64,000 bases of DNA from Psococerastis gibbosa. Its lineage: Eukaryota > Arthropoda > Insecta > Psocodea > Psocidae. The translations under genes were made by a program, and so were the position numbers. Position 1 is the first letter of the stretch. The number at the start of each line of letters is the position of its first letter. Below the pieces are notes generated by a model. It had not been told where the DNA came from, did not search any database, and saw only the letters and a list, made by a program, of their open reading frames with translations. Positions 33,843 through 45,343 of the stretch are shown piece after piece. Location of the stretch: NCBI GenBank assembly GCA_963971405.1, contig OZ020485.1:13516001-13580000 (forward strand). Reading direction: 5' to 3'.

Positions 33843-34222
33843 GGAGGATATACTACGTAGGAAATTGACGCCCGAAAATTGAATACTTTTAATTTTTTAT
33901 TTCATTAACTCAGACAGTTATTAAAAATTTGGGTCATTTAAGTTGTAGAAGTAGAAGACTACTTCGTGCATCATATAATTGGGTATTTTTACTTTTAGGT
34001 GTTGTAGCTTTTCCAAAAATTCTATTTTACGTGGAATTTTAGTCCCCAGTGGTTTTTATGGAACTACTAAGTTACCAAAAATTTAATATCTCCCATTATA
34101 CGACGCATGAAGTAGTCTTCCACAACATAAATGAGTAAAATCATTAGTAGGTAACTTGCTTTGTTAAATAAATAAAAAATAAAAAGTCAATAAAAACAAC
34201 AATTTTTGAGGTGCTAATTTCC
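33843..34222. mobile_element. Palindromic MITE with inverted right tip
   Basis: The left end GGAGGATATACTACGTAGG starts after TTA. The interior mirrors GAAGACTACTTCGTGCATCA / TGCATGAAGTAGTCTTC. Related to 40308-40701. The right terminus reads AATTTCC|TAAGAGGACATGTTACG, so the last 26 bp or so appear in opposite orientation to the other copy. Confidence 0.7.
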
Positions 34223-34358
34223 TAAGAGGACATGTTACGTAGAAAATTAGCAATTAGAATTCAACAGTAGTTGATGGTCAATTACAAAATTGCGATATTT
34301 TCGTTCATTCGTTTTTGCAATTTGGAACTTGGAATGCAGTTTACAGCATTTACCACAT

Positions 34359-34552
34359 ATAAATAAATAAATCATTACTTTTGTTCCGTTACGAAGCCAA
34401 ACACGTATAAAGCCCATTCCTACAGCCAACTAGAAAGCCCCCCCAAGCATTGCCCGGAAAATTTAAAAAGAAGTTGGACTCGAACGAACAGCGTTTCGGG
34501 TGAAAGTCAGAGTTCATGCCACTAGTCTATATGCCCTGACTAATACTGCTCG
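34359..34552 (-). mobile_element. SINE-A copy with tRNA-like head
   Basis: Read on the minus strand: GACTAGTGGCATGAACTCTG (A box region), ACTTTCACCCGAAACG (tRNA-Glu anticodon arm), GTTCGTTCGAGTCC (B box), then the SINE body to an AAATAAATAAAT-type tail at about 34360. Confidence 0.75.
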
Positions 34553-34672
34553 CTCTAGAAGCCTTCCAAAGCATTGCTCGAAAATCCAACAAGTATGATG
34601 TTCGATCTAACAACCTATCGAGTGAAAGTCAACCCTACTCTACGGTACATCTCCTGACACACTTTATATAGC
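34553..34672 (-). mobile_element. SINE-A copy, diverged fragment
   Basis: Minus strand: GTAGAGTAGGGTTGACTTTC, ACTCGATAGGTTGTTAGATC. It retains the tRNA-like head and a short body, directly next to the copy at 34359-34552. Confidence 0.6.
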
Positions 34673-35660
34673 GAGCAATAACTTAACCATCGGTAAGAAT
34701 AAACTACTCGATTCCAACACATTCACCCCAAACGATCCCTTTTAGTAGGAAATAGAATTTACATGAAACCAGAAATAATTTGTCTCTCACGATGGTTTCA
34801 AACCTGTCTACTGGGAGACCGAGAGACCGAGGGGAGGCTCATGTTAATTTCATACCTGGCCGGTCACGTGATCAATTCGGAAAGAAGACCCGGGGGTTTG
34901 TCACCCCCTCCCCGCATTCTCTCATCCGTATTTGATCCTCCCTCCCTCCCCCGTCCTATTGTCCTCATGGTGTAAAATCTATTCCGTCCTGTACCCCCGG
35001 GCGAGTGTCCCAACCGCCCGCTGTTAACTGTCTCTCTCGTATCTTTTTTTACTGGAGTATATTCGTATGTAATGCGAAATAGGCTGTTCTGACGTCTAAA
35101 TCCACCCCCCCCCCGTTTTTAGCTGTATTTCGGACTGGAAAAAATGTAGTTAAGTCTGTGTAGATATGAGACTACTTTGCGCGTCTATAGTTGTTCTGAT
35201 ATCAATGAATGGCACGCTGGTCTAGTGACCACTGCAGAAATACTTTAAGTGCGCAGTCTAATTCTATGTTATTTATTACGTATTATTTTTCAAAACATGA
35301 ATAATTTTATTAGCGTTTCTTTATTTCAATTTTAAGCATCATGATATCAGATGTCTCTGACATTTCTTAGTAGGCCTACAGTATTTTTGTCTAAATAACA
35401 AAATTCCAGTTTGAATTGGAATTGTTTAATTACTAATCTAATATTTGCCATTTATTGGTAGAGGTTAATGGTAATCGTCTAATATTATTTAACAAAGGAC
35501 CTATGGTTTCTGGATGATTGATTGATTGCTTTGCATTCTTCTCTGAATTATTGATTAAATCCAATCCCCGTGAAGATTTCAACAACCGTTCTCATGAGTC
35601 CTTATCTGGACCAAACCCACTCCCGAATCGCCACCAACTTTCCCTGACAGTCCTAGTTAT
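34673..35660. other. No gene seen
   Basis: C runs near 34915, 34943 and 35105; otherwise featureless to me. Confidence 0.4.
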
Positions 35661-35661
35661 T

Positions 35662-35840
35662 CGACGACTATGGCAAGGCGGTAGCGCACTTGTACTTGTG
35701 CAAGTCTCTACATGCCATGTGTTCGGAGGCGTGTCGTAACTCAACACGGGTGCTAACCTACAGAGGCGACTGAAGAGGTTAATCGGATACATTCATTTAA
35801 TTGTCTGTAAGCGATTAACCTTTCTTTTAAAAAAAAAACT
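35662..35840 (+). mobile_element. SINE-B copy
   Basis: Sense orientation: TGGCAAGGCGGTAGCG (A-box-like), TGTTCGGAGGCGTG (degenerate B box), GTAACTCAACACGGG, GCGACTGAAGAGGTTAATCG and the tail TTTCTTTTAAAAAAAAAA. This copy shows the tRNA-like promoter and A tail best. Confidence 0.8.
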
Positions 35841-35874
35841 GTGAGGCCCCTCCCTCTAATGACTACTAATAAAA

Positions 35875-36078
35875 GTAGAGTAGAAGAGGTCCATTTACAT
35901 CGATTTTCTAAACTGAGAAGGATTAAGTTCAACAGCCTAAGGAGACTACGTGGAAGCCTCTACACAAGGGTGTTCTCAATAGACAATGACGGTCTACAAT
36001 TTTTATAAGGCGTGTATGTGAAGAATAATAACCTTCTCAGGTTAGAAAATCGATGTAAATGGACCTCTTTTACTCTAC
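35875..36078. mobile_element. Non-autonomous hAT-type MITE, 204 bp
   Basis: The ends GTAGAGTAGAAGAGGTCC and its complement extend through CATTTACATCGATTTTCTAA, giving about 45-bp arms. A perfect 8-bp duplication, TAATAAAA, lies at 35867-35874 and 36079-36086. Confidence 0.85.
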
Positions 36079-36171
36079 TAATAAAACAGACAATGCAAGT
36101 CTAACTAACCTTTTGTTAAATAATAATGTTTTCCAACAGCAATTGGCAGTCGCCCATCTGGATCCAAGAGG

Positions 36172-36395
36172 GAACGTTTACAGGACATGTAGAGTAGTGG
36201 TACGGACTCTGACTTTCACCCGAAAGGTTGTTGGTTCGAGTCCTACACTAAATTTTCGGACCATGCTTCGGAGGGCATGTAAAGCAGGCGGTCCCGGGCC
36301 TTCTGAGTTGAGTGTAAGAGAGGGCCTTATAGCCCTAACTCCGCTAGGTTGACTTAGTAATAGAACAAAAAAGTCAATATTTATTTATTTACAAA
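36172..36395 (+). mobile_element. SINE-A, best copy (tRNA-Glu-derived)
   Basis: A box around GTAGAGTAGTGGTACGG (36189), anticodon arm CTGACTTTCACCCGAAAGG like tRNA-Glu, B box GGTTCGAGTCC at 36233-36243 (exact consensus). The body contains AGTGTAAGAGAGGGCC and TATAGCCCTAACTCCG, and the tail is ATTTATTTATTT-like. Confidence 0.85.
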
Positions 36396-36687
36396 GAATC
36401 AGAATAAATTATACTCATCAATAAGTAATAGAGATTGGTGATGGACAGAGAAGGATACAACACAATATAAGCACCTTAAAACTATCAAATTGACGAAATA
36501 GCAACAAATAATTACATAAATTATTTCATTATCCCCAGAACCTCATCAAGCGAATATTATACCCCCCCCCCCCTTCCCACCAGGTAACTATGTATAACAC
36601 CCGCCTAAACTCCCTAGCCTCTGATTATTTTTACTTTGTGAGGTCCGGCTACTTGTTAAAGAGTGACCTTCCCTTCATTTTTTTTTC

Positions 36688-36850
36688 GATTGCAAGGTGG
36701 TAGCGTGTTTTTACTTGTACGAGTCTTGACACGCCATGCGATCGGAGACATGTCGTAACTCAACACGGGTACTAATCTACAGAGACGACTGAAGAGGTCA
36801 ATCGGATACATTCATAAAATTGTTTGCCTGCCATTAACCTTTTTTTTACA
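36688..36850 (+). mobile_element. SINE-B copy
   Basis: Sense: TTGCAAGGTGGTAGCGTG, GCCATGCGATCGGAGACATG, GTAACTCAACACGGGTACTA, GACTGAAGAGGTCAATCGGA. The tail joins an AAATA-rich simple repeat (36850-36900). Confidence 0.8.
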
Positions 36851-37050
36851 GAAAATAAAAAATAAAAATAAATAAATAAATAAAATAAAAATTAAAAAAA
36901 TGAATGCAGTCATCGATGCCACGTCTCCGGGTTCGGGAAAAATGAAAGTCAGCATTGACCAGGCCATTTTTCCCAAACCAGAAAGTATACAATATAATCT
37001 CAACAGTCTTACCACAATCAACGTCAAACATTTCATTTAATAGGCAATAA

Positions 37051-37429
37051 GGCGCCCATTCCACCGACCGGCTAGGGCTATTTACCAAAACGGTGACGTG
37101 GTAGCAGACATTCAAGACTTAGGCGGGGTTTCCACTGACCTCGCATTGCAGAATGCAAATGACATTGACGGAAATTAGAATTTTTCTTTTTATAGAAATC
37201 TATTAAAATGTTTGTACTTAACATATGACGCCATTTTTTAATTTTAGTTTGTTTGTTTGTGATTTTACTGTATGATCATTGATCAATTTTAACTATGGCA
37301 TAGAGGAAAATAAACATTTCCGTCAATTCTGCAATGCGAGGTCGGTGGAAACCCCGCCTAAGTCTTGAATGTCTGCTACCACGTCACCGTTTTTGTAAAT
37401 AGCCCTAGCCGGTCGGTGGAATGGGCGCC
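37051..37429. mobile_element. W-family MITE copy B
   Basis: The ends GGCGCCCATTCCACCGACCG and the exact complement pair, with TAA on both sides (37048-37050, 37430-37432). Outer arms end TCAAGACTTA; inner arms GGCGGGGTTTCCACTGACCT and complement, then the core. A very regular copy. Confidence 0.9.
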
Positions 37430-37430
37430 T

Positions 37431-37690
37431 AACCGAACTATTACTCTAATAGAATATAATTTCATCCACACACAAAGGACTTCTGACAGAGCCATAATAA
37501 TAGTATAATGCCAATTCAATAATTATAAACCCAGAAAGCATATACAATATATTTTTAGAAATTGTAGTTACAACAACAATTTCAAGTAATAACAGACAAT
37601 AACCGAACTACGCCCCTAATAATATACAATTTCATCTACACATAAACGGCCATCAGACATTTCTGACAAAGCTATAATAACCTTACAATA
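37431..37690 (+). repeat. Two-unit direct repeat, about 170-bp period
   Basis: AACCGAACTA, TATAATTTCATC and TTCTGACA-AGCCATAATAA-like blocks at 37431-37510 recur in order at 37602-37685. Starts at the W copy B boundary. Confidence 0.55.
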
Positions 37691-38798
37691 CCATAATAAG
37701 TGTACAATAATGACCGTTATTACACAATAACGCTTTTTTTATCGCGTAACATCGACACAGGACGATAATCTGCCCAGTAACATCAAGCCACAAAGTCTTT
37801 CTAACACATCGCAAAAGCACAATAGCTAATGGCTGTTCACGATTCAGCAGATAGCTTTCATGCAAAAGCCATTCGCAAATGAAAACCGGAAAATCGTTGT
37901 GAAAATAGCGAAGGTTCAGGAAAGCGCCACATGGGGGTGGGAGCGCTGTTGTCGCGGGTTTCTGCAACCTGTTGGTATAGTCGCACGGTAACTCTTGAAG
38001 AGGGAGGTTGCCTGCTTTTGTTGGAATGGAACACGATGGCATGATGTTTTTTTTTACGTTGGATAGAAGAGGTTGTTAATAGATGGAAAAGGGGTGGTTT
38101 TATACATGCATGCACCCATAGCATCAGGAAGGTCTACCTTGGTTAGAAATGTAAACTTATGTAGGGAATATGAAACAAGTATTCTAATTCAACCGTGGAA
38201 CTTGTTTAGATTGGATCTGACGTTACGTCGTCTGTTTTTTTTAAATTTAAACACTGGGCTGGGTTGCCCCTAGCTACGGAAGTAGGCTTCTACAGAGTAC
38301 TGACTGAATTAACAGAAGAATTAAATAAAAAAACGGTATCACACATTTGCGAACTCCCATCAGACGCGCCAGTAGGCCTATCTAAAAGGTTATAATCTAG
38401 AAATAGCACAAATAGTCAAATTTATTGTAAAGGTTAATGACAATAGTGTAAGTGTAACTAACCCTTTGCTAAATAGCAAAAATAGGTTGCCCTACTTTTA
38501 ATTTTCACGGAATGCAGGTTCCTGCTGGCCAATATATCCAAAATTAAGTACTGTGTTTCGTAAACTTTGGCAATGGGTAGTGAGTACGCTTGCATGACTA
38601 AATTATCATTCGGGGGACTGAAGTGAAATTCAACCGAATTCTTTGATAATAGGGGGGTTGTCTGTTTCCGTCGTCGTGCAATGCGATAACGTGATGTCTC
38701 TTTCAAACTGAAATTCAATGGGGCGTCCGTACACACGGCAGGTGGTGTTTTTGACGCCCCCCTCCCTGCTATTGTATTAGGGGGAGGGGGTCACATGA
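37691..38798. other. No gene seen
   Basis: Overlapping minus-strand frames at 37683-38124 lack a domain signature. Confidence 0.35.
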
Positions 38799-38860
38799 AT
38801 TGTTTAGAAAATGTGTTGTCTAGAAAATGTCTTGTTTAGAAAATGTCTTGTTTAGAAATA
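38799..38860 (+). repeat. 16-bp tandem repeat, about four units
   Basis: Unit TTGTTTAGAAAATGTC with single substitutions. Confidence 0.85.
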
Positions 38861-40307
38861 GGATTAGACTTCTTTAAAATACACTTTTTGCTTGTTTTTC
38901 TTTATATTAAGTATAGGCTAGCACCGTAGTAGTTTAGTGGGTAGAGTACCTACTTGACTATAAACCTATATACTCTTTCCGTAAGAGTTTTGGGCCATTG
39001 GCAAACTGGTATACGTTCTCAATGTCAACCTACACCGGCTACAAGCGATAATGGACAAGCTGTGACATGCTTACCAGTGTAACAGGTGGAAACATGACTT
39101 AACCAAGTACAGATACGAGTCCAGTTCTACTCAAAGACCGGATGGAAATAAATCATATAAGGCATAAGACATATGCTGCTCGAAACAGTAATAATGTCTT
39201 CTGTTTTTTGATGACGTCATCAGGAAGCACTAGATGTCGTCAGCGTGGTGCCGAATAAATCATAAAAATAAAAACGTGCAATTGTTATGTGGAGAGGAGC
39301 TTTGCGTGACGTCATGCGACCGTTTCACAAAACCTCATTGTATTACTTTACATTATTTGCACGCATTTCCTCTTATTCCACTCATTTCACAGCTTTCCCC
39401 GGACTGTTCCGCCCTATTACGCCAAGCCACTGTTTTGTCTCTATTAATCGGTGTAAATGTTGAGCTGAGCGAGGTAGAGCCTTCATACGTGGTCATACTG
39501 TGTGGCCATATCGTAGATTTGCTCATTTTATGAAATGCTCGAGAGTTTGATGGCGTGGGCAACTTAATTTGACCATATCATGAAATCGTCAACGATTTTG
39601 TCATCTACATTTGGCATTAATTCATGATGTGGGCAACTTGCCATGACAACACGAATTTTTGTGTTTTGAATACATTTTATTCAATGTACAATGGTGGAGA
39701 AACAAGGAGCGGCATTTTTTTTTTATATCCTTCTTCTTGTATAAGTATACAAAGACTACATTACGACAATGCCTCTTGACCTCCATCGTAACATGAATAA
39801 TGACAATAACGTAGCTGAAGGTATCTATAACAAAGACAAAACAAAATCAGTAGCCCAAATTGGTCTGATTGATTTTGTCGTTACATTCGACTGGAATCGG
39901 GCAGAAAGCTTTGTCCAACTTAGATGTGTTATGGTCTAATTGACAATATAGTAGGAGACTGAGCCATATAAATGAACTTATGATTAATGCATACTGTATA
40001 CAATATAATGCACTATAAATATAGACTTACCCTAATAGCATCTTGCAGCCGCTCTCTCTTTCTTCTTCCCAATCTTCTACTTGGTAGTTACCCATGAGTT
40101 GCCCGGGAATTGCCATCCAAGTCGCCGTTACATGTATTTTATGAATGAATGAATGAACGTGTATTGAATACATATACAAAAAACAATTTATACACAATAA
40201 TTGTAAGGCCGCACTAGTAGACCTATAACAATTTTCCCTGCCCTAAAACTAAACAAATTTATGAATAAATAAAAAATAAAATAAAAATTAGACAAACAAA
40301 CTATTAA
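38861..40307. other. No gene seen
   Basis: A tRNA-like A box (TAGTTTAGTGGGTAGAG) at about 38950 has no B box partner. A 99-codon frame at 39234-39533 has no signature. Confidence 0.35.
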
Positions 40308-40701
40308 GAGGACATGCTACGTAGAAAATGAGCACCCCAAAATTTGTTGTTTTTATGGACTTTTTATTTTTTATTTAATTAACAAAGCAAGTCATTAAAG
40401 ATTTGGCTCATGGAAGTTGTAGAAGACTACTTCGTGCATCATATAATCGGGTATTTTTACTTTTTGGTTTTGTAGTTCTTCCAAAAATCCCAGAATACGC
40501 ATAATTTTAGTCCGTTCCGGTATTTATGAAAGAACTAAGGTACCAAAAATTTAATATTTCCTATTACATGATGCATGAACCAGTCTTCTACAACTTCCAT
40601 GAGCCAAATTTTTAATGACATGCTTTGTTAATTTAAAAAAAAACAAATGTCAATAAAAGCAACAAATTTTGGGGTGCTATTTTTCTACGTAGCATATCCT
40701 C
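40308..40701. mobile_element. Palindromic MITE with TTAA flanks
   Basis: The ends GAGGACATGCTACGTAG and CTACGTAGCATATCCTC pair; TTAA lies on both sides (40304-40307, 40702-40705). Interior mirrors AGACTACTTCGTGCATCA and its complement. Related to 33843-34222. Confidence 0.8.
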
Positions 40702-40705
40702 TTAA

Positions 40706-42824
40706 GCTAAACTTACAAGTTAATAACATACGAGTATGTATCTCTCATAAACACATAACATTCTAGTCCACTATTCCAAATAAGGACTCCATCTCTTCTC
40801 GTCTTTTACTTACTTTTATCAATCACTTCAGGGAGCCTACCCATCAGTACTCTAAAAGACATGTAACTAGCGCTCTGATTGGCTAATAATGACGCACAAT
40901 TGATGACAGTAGGCTATAGGTACACTGGGACACACGTGTATTGCCTTTAGACCTAGCTGTCCAGAGTAGATCATTATTATGCAATTGAGGACAATTTTTA
41001 TTGTCAGCACAACTGACTGATGCACTACCAAGTTAAATCGTATTTTTGCAGCTTAAGCTAACATTCAAGGCAATTTAGAAACAGAATAGCATCATCCATT
41101 GCTCCATTGTTCTGCACTTAATTGAACCTAACAAAGGCGGTTGAAGGTAGAGATGATGATCGTGGTAACAAGTCAAAAAGCTCGAAAAAGTCGTTAAGGG
41201 AAGGTGGGGAGTCAATTTAAAAGGTGGGAATGATGTTGCAAGTCTGCGTGGTCGAACTAGTCACCCTCATGGGGCCTATTTCGTTTCGCCTCCCCGCGCT
41301 TCCACGGTCTTACCTACCGACGTAGCATCCTTTTACCAACCGAATGGGTTTCCTGCGGTTTTCCCACCTGCTATATACTGCAATATCGTCAAATCTTGAT
41401 GCTACTCTGAGTCGGCTGAGTATTTTACAGTGCGGTAAATTTGTGTACTTCTCTTTAGATGTTCTTTAATCTAGCCTACATCTGCTTTTATCTTAGATTT
41501 AACCCTTTTAGCCCCGAATATGTACTCGTATGCGTATGTATTACATTATTTCAACAGTGGTTGCCAGGGTTGTCTAGCTCAGAGGTTCCCAAATTGTGGT
41601 ACGAAGACTCCTTGGGGTCCGCAAGCACCTACTTGGGGTTCCGCGGTGCAGTCCATGTACCATTTTTAACACTAGAAAGTAATTTTTAATTTTTTATACT
41701 CCCCTTCAGTTACTTTTCGAAGTTAGCAAATTAGCAAAAGAAAAACCCTTTAAAACAATACACAAATTATTAGCTTATTATTATTACAATATTGATTTGA
41801 TTTATGTTATACCTGATAACGTAACGTAACTAAACTTTATTTATTTATTTCACTTATGCCTATACTAACTATACCTGTATTGTTTTTCTCTCTTGTAATA
41901 ATGTAGTTCGTACTCCCTAGTCCCTATAAACTGAAGGTAGTAACTCGCTTGTAGCTTTTTGGCGAATCCTGCCAAAAGCGCCCCCCCCCCCCCTAATGGG
42001 GCTTACACGCGATATTCGGGTGCATGAATATATTACAATGTATTACCCTATCCTAAGTATATTATTGTATGCTTCCAGTGCTGGGGGCTGGGAAAAAAAT
42101 GTATTTATTTCGTTTTGCCTGTAATATTTATTTCTGTAAATTCAGCGATTTCGTATTTTTAAGAGTCTTATGGCATATCTTATTACAACATCTGTATGGG
42201 GCATAGCATAGCATTTACAAAACTTAATAAATGCATTTTTTTTTATATTTTTTTTTTGCCGCATGCTCTGTGAACACCCATCTTTCCCGCCTTACTGTAT
42301 CTCTATTTAAAATCACCATGCCGAGAACTGGGCAAAGGATTTGAAATGCAGAAGACAGGGTAAATGGCTCAATTTCCTGGAAATCACGTCCTTGGAATAA
42401 AAACCCCCGAAGGGAAGTACAAGTTGGGCGCGGGCGGGACCGGCAAGTTTTTGAATTCATTACTGGGTATTCAGATATGAGCAACTTATTGCAAACTTTC
42501 CCATATACTACAACTTTCTCTGCTCCCTAATTAGGGGAAGATTCGCCATCCCTCATTCCCCCTTCCCCTCCCCCCGTTTTTCAACAAAGTTCGATCTTCC
42601 TCGGTAAACTTTCATAGATGACATTGCACGGAATGAAGTTTTGGGCGAATTATGAATATCATGATGTTGCTGACGTTACTGGGTTATTACCCATTAATTT
42701 TACTTGGATTTTCACAGTGGTAGCAGATTTTACGTTAAGAGACTGTACCATCTGAAGTGGCAGTAGTCTTATAAGTGTATCGAATATCGAATGAAATATC
42801 AATCGTAAAGTTGTCGATAGCTTA
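40706..42824. other. No gene seen; hAT-like terminus at 41577
   Basis: CAGAGGTTCCCAAATTGTGG near 41577 looks like a lone hAT terminus. A C run lies at 41980-41993. No coding signal. Confidence 0.4.
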
Positions 42825-43091
42825 GGCGGCAATTCCACCGGCGAATTTACTTCATTTGTGATTTGAGATTTCTTGTTTGTTTTGTTTTAAGTAGATTATT
42901 ATGTAGATACATAACTTATCTAGTATTAATTAAGTTATAATATGGTAGAGACTTACTAACGATTTCTGCTACGAAATTATAACTTAATTTATAATAGATA
43001 AGTTAAGTACCTACATAATAGTCTCATTAAAACAAAACAACAAAAAATCTCAAATTACAAATGAAGTAAATTCGCCGGTGGAATTGCCGCC
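42825..43091. mobile_element. Palindromic MITE, M family copy 3
   Basis: The ends GGCGGCAATTCCACCGGCGA and the exact complement pair, with TTA on both sides (42822-42824, 43092-43094). Inner arms TAGATTATTATGTAGATACA..AAGTTATAATATGGTAG match M copies 1 and 2. Confidence 0.9.
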
Positions 43092-43606
43092 TTAATATCA
43101 AGACAATTAGAAAACTTTTTTCTGATTTTTTGATTTGTACAAAAAAGTGATCCAGTGGTATTCCTAGAAGAAGACGTTCAAGAACATGTTCAATTGGATA
43201 ACATACAGTATATACTGGATATAACATAAGAAATGATATATACTAGTAATATTAATAATTATGATTTTATTGTAGTATGTGGAATAAAGTGATTTTCTGG
43301 CACATGGGAACAATTCAAAATAATCAACGCGCGCGGCAGCGCGCGACCAAGTTCCATATACACCCCCGATGAGCTGCCCAGCAAGTATATCTCCTCGGCG
43401 AGTTTACGGCATTTTAGCCACTTTCCAACCATCCCTGTAACTCACCCAGTTGTCCGATTGACCTCTAATTTTGCAATCAGGCTTTAAATGCAGCACAAAA
43501 CCCCAATTAAAAAATTCAGTACTCTAGCATGATTGGTTGCTGAAATCCAAATACCCAAAAACCACGCTTTTCGCGTGGACTCACTGACTGACACAAATTA
43601 TAGACC
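43092..43606. other. No feature recognised
   Basis: A GC-rich patch GCGCGCGGCAGCGCGC near 43329 is self-complementary. Nothing else supported. Confidence 0.4.
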
Positions 43607-44470
43607 ACTTCCAGATGTGCTGGAGATGTGAAACTCAGGAATTAGTCTCTTCTTACCATCAAACCCCCAGAATAAATCAAAAAACCCGAAAAAGTTTTAT
43701 GATAACTTAGCAATGCAATGAATTTTACGTACTTAGCTTACGGCCGAGCATACCTATGGCACGCTCATCCCATCCACGTGTGCAGGACAACTGAAATTTG
43801 GGATTGCGTTCATTCTTGCCATTTCCCGTTTTTTCTACTTTATTCAGAAAATTGATTACGTAACTTAACGTAGTCACTTAACGAAATAACCCACTTCCAG
43901 ATGTGCTGGAGATGTGAAACTCAGGAATTAGTCTCTTCTTACCATCAAACCCCCAGAATAAATCAAAAAACCCGAAAAAGTTTTATGATAACTTAGCAAT
44001 GCAATGAATTTTACGTACTTAGCTTACGGCCGAGCATACCTATGGCACGCTCATCCCATCCACGTGTGCAGGACAACTGAAATTTGGGATTGCGTTCATT
44101 CTTGCCATTTCCCGTTTTTTCTACTTTATTCAGAAAATTGATTACGTAACTTAACGTAGTCACTTAACGAAATAACCCACTTCCAGATGTGCTGGAGATG
44201 TGAAACTCAGGAATTAGTCTCTTCTTACCATTAAACACCCAGAATAAATCAAAAAACCCGAAAAAGTTTTATGATAACTTAGCAATCACGCAATGAATTT
44301 TACGTACTTAGCTTACGGCCGAGCATACCTATGGCACGCTCATCCCATCCACGTGTTCAGGACAACTGAAATTTGGGATTGGGTTCATTCTTGCCATTTC
44401 CTATTTTTTCCACTTTATTCATAAAATAGATTTCGTAACTTAACGTAGTCACTTAACGAAAGCTAGCTTC
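43607..44470 (+). repeat. Satellite-like tandem repeat, 286-bp unit, three copies
   Basis: Units begin ACTTCCAGATGTGCTGGAGA at 43607, 43893 and 44179; a fourth starts near 44466 and breaks off after about 17 bp. Units 1 and 2 appear identical; unit 3 has scattered substitutions and a 4-bp insertion. No open frame is maintained. Confidence 0.95.
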
Positions 44471-44812
44471 TAGATGTGCTTAAGTCCTACGTAGGTAGGT
44501 AGGTAGGTATATATATATATATAGTGGTTCGCAATTCGCATGTTGTATATTGTTCTTTCTTTCATATGGGCTATCAATAACTTGTCAGTCTTCTCTGATT
44601 CTAGCTAGACTCCTCCCAAAAATTCTCGAATCTTCACTTTTCAAATTTATTCTCGATCTTCCATCATGGCTGTTCCAGTTCCAGCATTTTTCACCATACA
44701 TAGTACAGCCATGTATGGTGAATAGATGTCAAATTCTTCCTCTGTCTTTCAATTTTTTTAACAGTCAATGCATACATGTCAAGTTGTTTGTTATTTGTAC
44801 AAAAAGATATGA

Positions 44813-45343
44813 TATCCAACCCAAAACACTCCGTGTAAAAAATACCAAGTTCCTTTGGCCCATCAAAGTTGTGATATCCAGATGGGCGAAGTTCCTTTTT
44901 ACTGCCTATGTATGTTGTGTTATCAGGATGGGCCAAGTTCTTGTAATTTTTCTCTTTGAATATTTTCTCTAAAAGATTAATTTAAATTTTTTTTCAGAAC
45001 TTGGGTGCTTCCCTTGCAAAACTCTTCGTAGTTTCCTATGTAACGACACTGTGGCCGCAGTTGCAAATTTGTCATTTAGCCATATCTTATGCGTCATCAT
45101 TGGCCAATTACAGCAAGTGTCAGTGTCAAGGTACATAAGCATGAAGAAGCACCAAGTTCTGAAAAAAAAAATTAAATTAATCTTTTAGAGAAAATATTCA
45201 AAGAGAAAAATTACAAGAACTTGGCCCATCCTGATATCACAACATACATAGGCAGAAAAAAGGAACTTGGCCCATCTGGATATCACAACTTTGATGGGCC
45301 AAAGGAACTTGGTATTTTTTACATTGAGTGTTTTGGGTTGGAT
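44813..45343. repeat. Large foldback, two arms of about 198 bp
   Basis: The left arm 44813-45011 is mirrored by the right arm 45146-45343 with a 134-bp spacer. Each arm carries three GATGGGCCAAGTTC-like motifs. The 140-codon frame at 44550-44972 lies over the left arm and is not credible as a gene. Confidence 0.85.

Noticed and set aside
37683-38124. Overlapping 119- and 88-codon minus frames
   Set aside because: Two overlapping frames of similar length, no domain pattern, no splice context.
38940-39000. tRNA gene or new SINE head
   Set aside because: An A-box-like TAGTTTAGTGGGTAGAG is present, but no B box or cloverleaf follows.
43607-44470. Tandem repeat as a coding array
   Set aside because: Unit length 286 is not a multiple of three and stops occur in every frame.
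44550-44972. 140-codon plus-strand frame
   Set aside because: It lies mostly on the left arm of the foldback at 44813-45343, is rich in Phe/Leu from AT sequence, and has no domain pattern.
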